Shown here: piece by piece, positions 52,573 to 64,000 of the stretch
How positions within the stretch are numbered: the first letter of the stretch is position 1
Layout: every line of letters starts with the position of its first letter
Assembly (NCBI GenBank): GCA_964035575.1
Contig: OZ037887.1
Coordinates: 1,178,001-1,242,000 of the forward strand
DNA length: 64,000 nt
Source of the DNA: Rhynchopus sp. YZ270_cl-10
Taxonomy: Eukaryota > Euglenozoa > Diplonemea > Diplonemida > Diplonemidae
Direction of reading: 5' to 3'
Notes under the pieces: model-generated
What the model was told of the DNA's origin: nothing
Seen by the model: the letters and a program-made list of their open reading frames with translations, nothing else
Database searches by the model: none
Position numbers and translations under genes: made by a program

Positions 52573-52956
52573 AAAAATAAAGTTTTGTACCGTCATTCTT
52601 ATGCATGAGACCTCAGACCAAAACAACGCCTGCATTTCCAACCAAACTGCTCTTTTTTTCCCCCTCTTTTTTTCTTTCCAACCCCTATGCATTATCCCCA
52701 CCGCTTTGCTATATCCGCTGCTCTTTTTTCAAAACTCTTTAGATCCGTTATACATTTTTTTTTAGTAACATACCACATCGTAATCTTACAAAAAAAGAAC
52801 TTATCCCCCCCTCCTCCTTCTCTCTCTCTCTCTCTCCCTCCTCCCATCCTTCTCACCCCATTTTTACCCCCTATTTTTAGAACACATTTTACACACATTC
52901 TAAAATGCGTACATCAAGAAGGTGTACATAGTACCCTATAAATCTTCGTAGATGCG

Positions 52957-55900
52957 ATGGCACAGCGGCGTGGCAGTAGCAGTGACGGTGGTGGTGGTGG
53001 TGGCGGCGGGGGCCCCGGCTTCCGCCAGCGCGCGCACCACCCGCAGGAGGAGTTCGTGCGCAACGGCGACCGCATCAGCCTCTTCTCAGAGCAATGCTGC
53101 GGCTTCCTCTCCTCCGACGGCATCACCTCGACGAACCTTGTTGTGGAACGCCTTGAGACGGACGACGCATCCGAAAAATCACCCAACAACCTTTCCTATT
53201 ATCCAAACCACTTCGAACGCTGTGTCTTCACCGTACAACGTATTGATATGTTCGACGCGCAAGGTATCGGATTAAACGCAGACGGCGACCCTCTCCTGTA
53301 TGGACAGGTCATCACCTTACGTCATGACTACTCTGATACGGTACTCTATTTTAACAGGCGGACCCAAGCGAACCTTGCTGTAGGGTGCATTAAAGTGTCG
53401 TTAGAACGCAAAGCGAATGTGCAGGACCGTTCGCACCACTTCATGATCCTTCCTCGGTATAAAATGCGGTCGGAAGGGGACCGTGTGCGCTGTACAGATC
53501 AGATTCTTTTGAAGCCGTCCGAAAGGGACGACCGATACCTTCATGTAACGGAGATCGAGCAGTATGGAGGCATGCAAGAGTCCTTTGGAGGAATGTCTCT
53601 CAGTGCAACGGATTCAGAGGTGAAGATGAATGAGTGTTGGAAATATGAGGCGAATATAAGCAATACGCCGACAGAATGGATGGTTCATGTGTTTGATACG
53701 AAGGCGGCGGCGCAGCATCGTGACGATTCCATCATTCGTGTAGGTACTCCGGTGGTGCTGTTTCATAAGGAGAGAGAAGGGTTTGCCGCAGGCGCGCACC
53801 ACACAGAGCAGAGCGTGGCAGGGTCGAAGGACGCTGTGGTGTACCTGAACATCCCGCACAGGGTCAACCAGAGGACGTACAACATCGAGGCGCTCTCGTT
53901 CAGTGTGAACTGCGTCTGGATGATCGAGCGTGCCAACACGACCCTCGGCGGCCCTGTCATGCTGGTCCCCGGCCACCCACGCCGCCCCACATACCGTATC
54001 AAGCACCTTGCCTCCCACCGCTACCTCGCTGTCGTCACCACCGACGGCGTCACCCGCACCACCCTCCTCTCCCCCGAAGAGTTCTCACAGTACGAAACCC
54101 CCACAGCTGGGGCCCCAGCCCCAGCCCCGCCAGCCCCTCCAGCTCCAGCACAGCAACCACAACCGACGATGGGGACCCCAATACCACGCAACAAGAACAA
54201 CACCTTTGGATCTGTCTGCATCAAAGGCAACTTAGAGAAGGTCTCTGGGAGCACATTTGGGTCGCCTATCATGAGACACGGTGGGTCCGACGCAGGGTCC
54301 TCATGCGACGAACAGCACGAAGACGAGGAGCACAATGTGAGCTACAGCAATGGGATCAGCATTAGCGTGACAAACCCTGCGGCCCAGGCACAGTCGCACA
54401 TGGAGGAAGAAGACATGGCGTCGCCACAGTCTGCATTCTCTGCGACATCTGCTTCACCGAACACAGTGTACTGCAACATCAATCATCAAACAGGCGCCAT
54501 GCTGCACGAAGGCGGGACACCACCAGAAGCCACGCACCTCCCCTCCTCGATCCCCACCTTCCAATCGCACCGTTCAGAACGCAGATTCGGCGGGGCCTCC
54601 ATCTCCTCCACACCCAACAGCAAGCCGAAGTCGCCACCCCACCAGGTCCTCTCAAGCCCTCCTATCATGGGCCTAGGGGACAAACTCATGAACGCATCCT
54701 CACCCAGCGGGAACACACCGAAGGAGATTTCGTTTCAGATCCCAACCGTATCATATCTCGACAAAAAACGGGAAGTAGAACGGAGGAAGAAACCGCTCGA
54801 TCAGATGAAGGGGCGCGCACAGCCGCCTAACGTCACGCTCTTCTACATCCACCCCTTGGATGAGGGGCAGACCAAGCTGCACAGCAGCACAACATTCACA
54901 AAAATACAACACGTTGTTACCAAGAGATGGGTTCAGGTGTACGGACAGACCAGCGCGCGGCAGAACGTCAAACAGCCGCAAAAATCGAACTTCCAACAGG
55001 CCCTTCTCAAAAAGCACTCTTTGACAAGCCAATCGCTGAAGAAGATGCACTCCTCCTCCCTCTCTCAGCACAGCGATACACAGACTGGAAACGACTCGAA
55101 CCCTGACCTCTCTGTTCCGGTCACACCTCATGTCGAGTCGACAACGGACCCAAGCAATGCCTCTGTCTGCGACACTGGCGAGGATGCGGCAGGTGTCTCC
55201 TCCTCCGAGGACCGCACCCACAGCAACACCAACATGCCACAGTACAAGATCGTGCCTACTGAGAAGCGTGCCCACGACGACGTATGGTGTGTTTCTAGGG
55301 TATCGCAGGAGAAGCTGCTCGGGTTGAATACTGTTATCGAATGTCGCGCGAAGCTGCAGCAGTACCTCCACCACTTCAGCGTCGACGAAACGCTAGACGA
55401 CGACTCACCATCCACCTCTAACCTCATTATCCCGCAGGCAAAAAGCAAGCTCGAACATCTCATCATCTTTTGCAGCGAATCTGAGGTCAAGGACCCGCTC
55501 CTCCGCGATGGTCTCCCGGTCGCAAACAACCAAGAGCTCCTCTTCTCACAGGACATCCACAAGCTGCTCATCCGCATGATCCAGCTGAAGGCTTCTATGA
55601 GTGAAATGAACATAGGAAAGCTCTGCTACGTGCTACTGCGATGTATGATAAAAGGATCGACAGAGAATGCGACACAGCTCTTCCCATACATCAACGTCTT
55701 CAAGGCGCACATCAGCAACCCAGTGTACAACGTCTGCGAGATGCTGATCGAGCTTTACAGAGACAACTATGCAGTGCTGAAAGACGTCGACGTCGAGTTG
55801 GTGAACGAAATCTTCGACCACATCAAGGGGCACGGCATGCACGCTGCCTGCTTCGAACTGCTCAGTGTATTGTGTGTCTGCGACAACGTCGCAGTGCCGC

Positions 55901-58900
55901 GTGCGCAGTCTGTTGTGCTCAACGCGGTGATGGCGAATCCTTCGATTCTGATGCACACCTTGGTCTCTCACGACAACGAGCTTTGGGTCAAAATCCCTGC
56001 AGAAAGTGTAGTGCGAGGCCGCAAATCGAGAGGAAGCAACTACGGCAGACGCAGCCTCCGAATGCAGTCCTTCTCCCACCTCTCTACTTCAGCCAACGCG
56101 GACCTGCGCTCCCCATCAGCACTGAGCAGTACAACAGGGTCGGAACGACGCGAAGGGTCCCCTATTCTCTCACCCACGCATGCTGGTGGTGTGGAGTCTG
56201 CTTGTGGATACGGTGCGTGGGTGACGCTGGAGGAGATCTGCTCATCAAGCAACAACAAGCTTGCGAAGTTCTACAAAGCAACGCTCTCGATGTTCGTCAA
56301 TATGTGCAAAGGTGGGTTCAAAACGGCGCTAGTGGAGGTAGGGCGCTGGATGCCGCAAGAGGTCCTGCTAGCGTTGGTAGGTTCCTCTGCAAGGTATTGG
56401 CAGTTTGGCGAGCGTGACAGCGCTGCCACCAACAACGCAACCATGATGGACATACAGGCTGTAGGCATCTACCTTGCGCTCGAGGCGCATATCATACCGT
56501 GGATTCCTAGCCCGCCGCAGGGTGCCTCCCGGCTGGTAGTTGCCTGGCATAATGTCACCAAAACCACAGAACCCACCTTCGCAACGCAGCGACAGTATCG
56601 CAGAGATGACTACCCCTTCGCGAATTCGTTGAAGCGCGCCGCAACGATGTTCTTATCAAGGAACACAAAGCAGGTGTATCTGAACCCTGCGAAGAACAGG
56701 CTTGTGTCAGGCTTGCTGACGTTCTGGCAGGAGGTCATCAGGAGGAATCTCTTCGACAGCGACGAGCTTGACGAGCTGCTTCCCACCATCACGAAGCTCA
56801 TGGACGGCTCCACAGACGTCCCCAGCGATGAGGACGACCGCGGATTCTTCGGCAACTCGCTCCTCGGTAGTGGTGGTGGACGCTTCAGGGGTGGTCTCGC
56901 AAGCCTCGGTCTCGGTCTCGGGCATTACCAAACGAACCAGCACGGCTACCAAAAGATGTCGCGCTTCCAGAAGCACGAACGCAGACAGTTCAACGAGTTT
57001 TCTGAGATTGTGATGCGGTCGAAGCTTCTCGCAGTGGAGCTCTTCAACTCCCGCCTCGAGCATGAGGCTGCTGTCACACAACGCTCCTTGATCCGCGGCT
57101 TCAAAGACAAAATGAAGATGACAGACACCAAGCTCACCACACCCCCGGGGACACCTAAGAAACGCAGCGACGGCCGTGCGCTCACCCCAGAGAAGATGCT
57201 GGCTGACTCGATCCTGACACGCGAGGACTCTATGTCACGTCGCGACACAGCAGACTTCGCGGCACACTTCCGTCGCTACCTGCAAGAGGCTGTGGACGGG
57301 CGCTACCTCAGGCAGCAGAATGCACAGCTCCTCCCTGTCTGTCTCGACCTCGGAAGCTACAACAGCCCTGAGCTGACACACCGTGTTCTCACCTTTGTCT
57401 TCAAAAGCCTTTGGTTTGGTGCAGAAATTGCGGCCAACCTTCAGCAGGCGCAGATCCTGTTCTCGGATGAATCGTGGGTGCTCTTTAGGGAACTGCTCTT
57501 GAAGAAGCAGACGCTGCTCACGATGTTGCAGAACATTGCGCAAAACTGCGCTGACGTGGCGGACGAAGAAGAACGGTGCCGCGCACTCCTGGGCGACCTG
57601 GTGTCGCTACTCCAGCCGATCAAGACTCCTACACAAGACTCCAACGGTGGCACCACGGCTAGGGAACGCCTCCGTCGCGGGTCCTTCCGTGCCAGAAGAC
57701 CACGCAAAGGGTCGACCCTCAGCAGAAAGGCAGGCCCCGGCACAGTAAACCACAGCGCAGTGCTTGCGGAACGGCAGGACATCTACCGCAACCTCGGCTT
57801 CCACGAGCTCATCGCAGAAAAGGTGCTGACCCTGCCCCTCGTGTACACCGCCCGCGGCAAGAGAGAAGGGCTCTGGGAAATCGTGCAGCTTGGGTACCTC
57901 TTTTTGAAGCTCCTCTGTGAAGATCATTTGACAAACCAGGAGGCGGTGGCGGTGCTCATTGTGGACCACCTGGTCAAGCATGTTGACAAGAACGTTGGGG
58001 CAAGCGAGCTGGCGACAGTGCTTTACAAGAAGAACTATCATCTGTCGGTCACCGTCCCACAGGACCTCATAAGGGTCTTGGTCAACCAGGTTGTTGAGCA
58101 GGCGGGAAGCGCTGCAGCAATGGAAAAGGAGCCGAACACGCTTGACGCAGCGAATGTGCTAGGGGTGCTTCTGGTGTCGGAACCTGAGGTGGAAGCGGGC
58201 ACCGGTCCGCGCCAGCAGCCGACCATCCCTGTCCCACGGAACCAAAACCTTTGTATGAACTTTCTCCTCGAAAAGGCGTCTGCCCTAAAGATTCACGACA
58301 ACCTGCTGCTCTACGTGAAGATGCAGGTCCTCCCGCCTGCCATCAGGGGTGACCGTCTCAGCGACGCCGCTGCGTACGAAATGCAGCGTGACAGCAAATC
58401 GCCGAAGCGGAACAATATCGTCAGCCACACCGGGGTACTCGAGCTCTGCCGTGTGCTCGAGATCCTCTCCTGGTGCTGCCAAGGCTCGAACGCAGCAACC
58501 GAGCTAGGCGGGCAGTGCATCGTGCCCCTCCCCAAGCTTCTCAACCTCGTCTTCGAAACGCTGAGCGCAGTTCTCCTCGACCCGCCCCCGCGTGCAGTGC
58601 CAGGGTCGCCTGGGATCAGCTCTGTCGCGTCGCCGACGTTGGACAAAGAAGGACTCTCATACTCGCCCCTCATCGACTGTGCTGAGAAGAATGCCTGGCT
58701 CCCTCCTAAACAGGTTGTGTCGGTGTTGATAAGGTTCCTGCACAACGTGTACATGCATGAAGGGCAGGCAAGCACCGACCACAGCGGGCCGAGCATGGCT
58801 AACGAAGCACGTCACGACATGGAGCGGGACCAGCAGGAGCGTGTTGCGTATGAGTGGAGTCTGAACCGGGTGTGGTGGTCTGTCTTCGTCTGCTGCATTC

Positions 58901-61900
58901 TGCTTGTGAAGGAGTGGAAGGTTGCCATCGACAGAGCCTCCACACCACAGACAAGCTCACGTCTGGGTGACCCTCCGCCACCACCACTGCCTAAAGCGAC
59001 CAGCGCGTTTTTGTCACCTGGCAGCCTTGCGCCGGACTCACCTACTCAGGGACGTGGTGGATCGCCTCCTGGCATTGCTCGCGTTGCGTCGCAAGAGGAG
59101 GAACGTGAGGACACCGCACGCGAACTGATCTTCAAAGAGGTGCTGCCGTGTGTCGCAACGTTTCTGACCACGAAGTTCAACCTTGCGTTGTACCTGAAGA
59201 GCGATGTGCAGCTGATTGATTATGTGTCGGACTTTGCGAAGGGTGTGCTCGCCTTCTGCACTGAGGCGGTGCTGGCGAAGCTGACGCAGGCAGAGACATC
59301 TGCGTTGTATGTGTTCCTCGTTGCGCTGCAGACGGCGCTCGACTTTGACCTCTGTGCACGCGAGCAGGAGGAGGAGGTGCGGTCCGTCTTCTTCTTCATG
59401 GACGACGTAGAAACGGTGCTGGCAAAACTCCGCCACAGAGACGAAGACGAGCCGTCGCCACGCAGCCAGCAGCTCACCACAGCACGCCAGCAGGAGACCG
59501 CCATCCTCGAGCGCTTCCTCCACGTCCAGGAGTACCTCCTTGAGACCTTCACGGAGGATGTGCGGTCGCTCAATATGCTGCTGCTGCTGCTCAGGGAGCA
59601 GATGGAGTGCATCACCGAAGAAGGCTTTGCGCTGGCCTCGCGCGAGAACAACGAGGACAGCATTGTTCCACAGTGGTTGACTGCATTGGTAGCGCACCTA
59701 GAGGACCCGGAGCTTCCTGAGCAGGTCATTACAGGGCTGTTGAAGGTCTTTACGAAGCTTATCCGTACGGCGTCGATTCCTATTAAGAAGATCCGGCAGG
59801 CTGTGACCGGGAGCCCGATTGGCTGGCGGCGGAAGGAAGATGGCTTCCGTGCGCAGGCCTCAGAGGCGAGTCAGTCACCAGCCTCATCTCTGTCGTCTCC
59901 GACCGGGGAGCTGCCCGAGCCTGATAAGTCGTGCGAAGGTCTGCTCGACGTCGACGACGATGGAGACGAAATAGAGCTAACACCCAACATGGTGCAAATG
60001 CAGAACAAACTGAACAAGTTGGGTCTGACCTCGTGCATGGTGAAGCTGACAGAGCGTGGGGACGCGAACAGCAGCATCGCGCATGAGGCCATCTGCTTCG
60101 GCATAGCACTGCTCCACGGGGGGAACAAAATGGTGCAGGACAGCATGCTCGACTTCTTCCTGACGAATGACGAATCCTTCTTTGAGTCGATGAAGGACAG
60201 CATCACGCTTGCGGTCGACCGACTGAAGCAGCGACGCAGCGAGATCGAGCTTTTCGACGAACACAGCGAGCCAATCTCTCGCTCCATTGGTTCAATTGGC
60301 CAGGTCCTTCGGCTGCTGCAGCTGGTGTGCGAAGGGCACCACCTGCGTCTGCAGAACTACATCCGCCTGCAGGACGACAACCTCCGCAGTACGAACGTTG
60401 TGCGTGAGGTGCTGGTCTTCCTGCGCACGCTCATGAGCACCGATGGGCTGTTGAACCTGCCCAACTCTCAGCTCGGCGCGTCCCTCAACCTCAGCTCCGC
60501 CAAAAGCGACAAGGAAGCGCTCCTGCAGCTCGCACAACAGACCTTCGACACACTCACAGAGTTCTGCCAAGGCCCCTGCACAGAAAACCAAAACGACATC
60601 GTCAGCTGCAACGTCTGCGGCCTCGTAGACGGCCTCCTCCAGGCTGCAGGGTGGCAGCTCTTGGAGCTCAAATCCAAAGCCATCACAACACTCCTCTCTG
60701 TCCTCGAAGGGTCCAGCGGTGCTGGCTCCGGTGCGCTACCCCCTTCTGTGGGCGCCATGCTCAAAACACTCAAACTCGAGACCGTCGAAAACACGCTGAC
60801 CTCCATCTGGGGCCTCTTGGTGAAACGCGACGACCAAGCGGGTGCTGTGTTCCGCGAGATGGATCGTGGACAACATACCAAGGTTCATGTTTCCCGGCCT
60901 GCTGGGGCGGCAGGGGCTGCTGCAGTGGGGCTCCTCCCTGCAGACACACAGCCGAACAGGGTGTATGAGGATGAGTGGATGGAGAACGCCTGCGAAGTCC
61001 TCGGTGTCGTCGAGCACGTCGAAAAGGTGCGCGCCTCCCCTGGCGAAGACGCAGGACCCAACATTGGAGACCTTCTCGACGTTTCCTTCAACCTCTACAT
61101 CCTTCTCTTGACCCTCTCCAGCTGGTCACCCGACGTCACCTCCCTCCTGGACACGCTTCCCGGAGCACGCTACTTCAAGAAGATGGTGGGAACCATCGAG
61201 ATCGCGAGAGGAAACACCCTAGAAAAGGTGTACTTCAGAATCCCGTCGACCTGTTCAGGGTTGAGTCGTCAGACGCGGCACCAAGTGTTGTGGGATTTGA
61301 GGGATAAGGAGAGTCGTGCAGCCAAGCTGGGTGGGTTCTTCGAGGTGTCTGGGGAACTGATTGCGGAGATGAAGTACCTGCATCATATCAGGTCCGAGGT
61401 GCAGAGGTTGTACATCACGCAGGACCAGGACGACAGTGTCATGGGCTTCACGCGGCAGGCAGTGGTGTACAAGCTTGGACAGTTCTTCACATCGCCTGGT
61501 TCGCAGGATATGCTGCGTGCATGGAATGTGCGTGCGTCGCTTGTCGGGAACGCCATTCTGCTCTTCACGTATTCCGCATACGAGTACCTCGACAACGAGT
61601 TCGCGCACAACAGCACCGCGATTTCACACTACGCGTATGGTTCTTTTCTTGCTGCCCCCCCACCACGCGTAGATCCCCACTACGTAAGGTCAAACTATTA
61701 ACGACAGTTTTTTTTGTGTTTTTTCCGCAACCAAAACAACACCACAGACGCAACACCGAGTACACGCAGCGTCTCGGCCAGGGACTGGTCTTTCTTTTGC
61801 CTGGCCTCTTCCCACGCGAGGCGCCTTTGCAGGTATGTCATACTTCATATATGTCCACTCCACAACCCCCTCCCCTCCCATCCCCTCTCCCTCGCAGGGC

Positions 61901-63773
61901 ATCTGGGATGAGGTGCTGTGGTGTGTGGTGTACTTTACATGTGGTTTGCATTTGCTGTTCAGCATTGCTGATATGTATTTGTGGTGGATGTTGAGAATTA
62001 GACGACTCTTGAAAGAGATCCAAGCACGCGACCGTGAGGTGAAGGGTGAGCATGTGGGTGTGAGCTGGTCCACGGCCACGTCGTTGTGGCTGCTCATGCC
62101 AAGGGAGACCACTGCGGGCATCGCATGGCGTGCGGCAAGCATCGCTGTCTCGTTTGCTGGCGTTTTCTCGAGCCCGTTTTTCTCTGCGCTGCATCTGTTG
62201 GCCGTTATCCCACAGAGCAGCCATCTGCGTAACGTTGTGTCGGCCGTCTCACTGAACGGACAGACACTTCTGATGACCTTTGCTTTTGGTGTGCTCATTG
62301 TGTATCTCTTCAGCATCACGGGGTATCTCTTGTTCCACAACGACTACATCGGGGAGGGGGGGATGGAGGACCCGCACTGCGTGACGTTGCTGCAGTGCTT
62401 TGTGTTCACTCTGATGCACGGGATGCGTGCGGGTGGTGGTGTCGGGGACCTCATCAACAAGACGCCGATCACGGACACCCTGCACCACTCGCAGCGCATG
62501 ATCTTCGACTACCTGTTCTTTGTTGGCGTGATCATCATCTTGCTCAGCATTGTCAGCGGTATCATCACAGACTCCTTCACTGAACTGCGTAAGCGGAAGG
62601 ACGACTTCGAAGATGAGGTATGAAAAAAAAGCCCTTAACACATAAAACCAAAAACCAAAAAAATAACATCAGAAACGCAACTTCTGTTTTGTCTGTGGCA
62701 TTGAGAGCAGTACGTTCGAGCGGTATTTGAAAGGTATGCAATACAGGTTTGATTTTGAAGAAAAAAAATGCACAACAAAAACACCCCACACACAACAACC
62801 TTATCTCGTACAGGTGGCTTCAAGGTGCATGCGACAAAGGAACACAATATGTGGAACTATCTCTACTTCCACCACCACCTTCTCACCAAGAAGGAAGATG
62901 AGTTCACGGGGCAGGTGTGTAGAAATTTCTCCCCGAAACGGACCCCGCTAAAAACCCCTGAAAAATGACCCCACAAAAAAATCCCTTTTTCACAGGAGTC
63001 GTACGTCTGGGAACGCATCACGGAGCTGGACTTCTCGTTCTACCCAATCAACAAGTCGATGTCGCTGATGGAGTTGGGTGTCTTCGAGGATAAGGACAGC
63101 CAAGACATTGAGCAGGAAATGAAAGACGAGGTGTGTATTCCAAACACCTTTGCCACCTTTGTCACGTCTATCTCAACACCACTTTCACACCTTCTCTCTG
63201 CTTTCATCCTGAGCGTCAGTCAGGGGAGGAGCACCTCTGTGCATCATGCCATAATATTTTTTTTGAGGATCCGGAACCCACATCAGGACTAATTACCCTC
63301 CAAAGCTTCATGCGTTCGTGTTTTGTAAAAATTTTAAATTTTAAAAAACCCCAAAACTGGTGTGGCTGAACGGGGGTGCTATTCTTGGGCTATTTTTCTG
63401 CTATTTTCTGCTATTTTGGGGTCGTTAGCCACACCACAAAACTGTTCAAATATCTTTGCAATATCACCATCTTTCCACACAGGTTGCTGTCGTCGGAAGG
63501 CGCATGGCTGAGTGCGAGAGCACGATGTCGCAGATGGCAGCAAAGGTCGCGAACGTGTCGAGTATGGTAGAAAGCATCGACCTCCTCCTGCAGCGCGAGG
63601 CCATGCGCAAGCAGTACGAACGCCAGCAGGCGAGCAACCCCAACCACGCACACAGTGGGGGTGCCTTCAGTCCAATGGACCTCAGCAGGCGTGGCATGTC
63701 CTTCAACGAATCCATGCAACATGGTGTCAGCCCGTCTCTCACACCCCGAGCCATTGTGCTCCAGAAGCCATAA
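52957..63773 (+). CDS. Inositol 1,4,5-trisphosphate receptor-type calcium channel (7 exons)
   Basis: Exons are 52957-61634, 61748-61832, 61898-62617, 62673-62733, 62814-62914, 62996-63130 and 63483-63773; the product has 3,356 residues. The introns (113, 65, 55, 80, 81, 352 bases) start GTATG or GTGTG and end AG; all joins keep frame. The N-terminus holds the suppressor/MIR beta-trefoil region (RISLFSEQCCGFLSSDG, about 25-370). A long disordered insert (about 375-640) is followed by RIH-type helical domains (LCYVLLRCMIKG, about 890) and an RIH-associated domain (RLQNYIRLQDDNLRSTNVV, about 2465). The pore is in exon 3: six-helix channel end with selectivity filter GGGVGD (about 3100) after LMHGMRA and the inner helix FVGVIIILLSIVSGIITDSF. 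Exons 4-5 encode the IP3-receptor C-x2-C/H-x4-H zinc linker (FCFVCG...VHATKEHNMW). It should release calcium from ER or acidocalcisome-like stores. Confidence 0.95.
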
Positions 63774-64000
63774 TAGCATAAAAAGGCCGCATTTTTCTTC
63801 CATATTCGGTGCTAGCATAAGGGACAGGGGGGTGTTATCTGATTTTGTATTTTCAAAAAATAAAAAAAAAAAACTAGTGGAGTTCATCCTCGGGTGTCTA
63901 CACTAATACAACCAAGTTTTCAAAAAACAAAAAGTTTGTGCAAAGCATCCAAGCCGGGTGGACCGGTCGATACCATAAAAAGGTAAAGATAAAAAGTGAA
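63774..64000. other. 3' flank of the IP3-receptor gene, with R4
   Basis: A/T-rich; contains an R4 copy about 100 bases past the stop codon. The next gene is outside the window. Confidence 0.6.
63875..63928 (+). repeat. Dispersed repeat R4 copy 4
   Basis: TAGTGGAGTTCATCCTCGGG, TGTCTACACTAATACAACC, AAGTTTTCAAAAA. Confidence 0.85.

Larger units (their letters stand above)
50147..52956. other. 2.8-kb intergenic region with oriented repeats
   Basis: Holds R1 (50441-50490), an R7 core (50802-50822), R4 (51653-51705), R2 with T36 (51825-51909), R1 (52004-52052), R3-like (52436-52480), R4-like (52506-52572) and hairpins at 51784-51810 and 52074-52092. TTTTTTGTACCACAAACGAA near 51191 resembles TTTTGTACCACAAAAGAA near 52274. 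A minus-strand frame at 50637-51041 looks partly protein-like but has no start context or family. AAATCTTCGTAG precedes the next ATG by four bases. Confidence 0.6.

Noticed and set aside
61684-61747. Donor GTAAGG at 61684 for the first IP3-receptor intron
   Set aside because: It leaves the wrong phase for the exon at 61748; GTATGG at 61635 gives the right phase and removes a Pro-rich stretch unlike the family.
1-64000. CRISPR arrays, rRNA genes, operons with ribosome binding sites
   Set aside because: None were seen; the sequence is eukaryotic, with introns and no bacterial-type signals.

Overview
The window looks like nuclear DNA of a unicellular eukaryote (protist). It carries fourteen protein genes, one of them cut by the left edge, and every one lies on the + strand. 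They use the standard stop codons TAA, TAG and TGA. Coding sequence is GC-rich; the DNA between genes is full of A/T and G/C homopolymers, hairpins and short dispersed repeats. Five genes contain spliceosomal introns, mostly GTATGT...AG; I placed fourteen introns by reading frame and protein continuity. The one-strand layout, and a pyrimidine tract plus AG a short way upstream of most ATGs, would fit an organism with directional gene clusters and spliced-leader trans-splicing (for example a diplonemid-type euglenozoan). That is inference; no spliced-leader gene or rRNA was seen.

Left part (1-31.8 kb): end of a membrane protein (1-1074); coiled-coil protein (4096-6160); EF-hand/WD40 protein of the WDR49 type (6891-11374); a ubiquitin-like plus propeller protein (11927-13030); a large arginine ADP-ribosyltransferase/ankyrin protein (13944-18212); a membrane-anchored GalT/HIT-like protein (19009-20614); a Shewanella-like phosphatase (23731-24750); a small unknown (26174-26509); a WDR48/UAF1 homologue (26778-29405); and an amidoligase-family protein (30565-31785).

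Middle (31.8-46 kb): a 14-kb gene-free island of mobile and repeated DNA. It holds two non-autonomous hAT-like transposons inserted one base apart in the same target, a 2.2-kb element with long terminal inverted repeats and two microsatellite arrays, an inverted pair of tandem-unit blocks, and a 1.09-kb direct duplication without visible differences enclosing 4 kb of unrecognised sequence.

Right part (46-64 kb): F-box protein (45971-47284), secreted Cys-containing protein (48163-48933), coiled-coil protein (49577-50146) and a 3,356-residue inositol-trisphosphate-receptor-type calcium channel in seven exons (52957-63773).

Functionally the set leans to calcium and signalling (IP3 receptor, EF-hand/WD40, phosphatase, ADP-ribosyltransferase) and ubiquitin (WDR48, F-box, ubiquitin-like fusion). 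The genes do not form an evident single pathway. The most unusual signals are the shift of all introns into the 3' half of their genes, and several short repeat families whose copies all point the same way as the genes.
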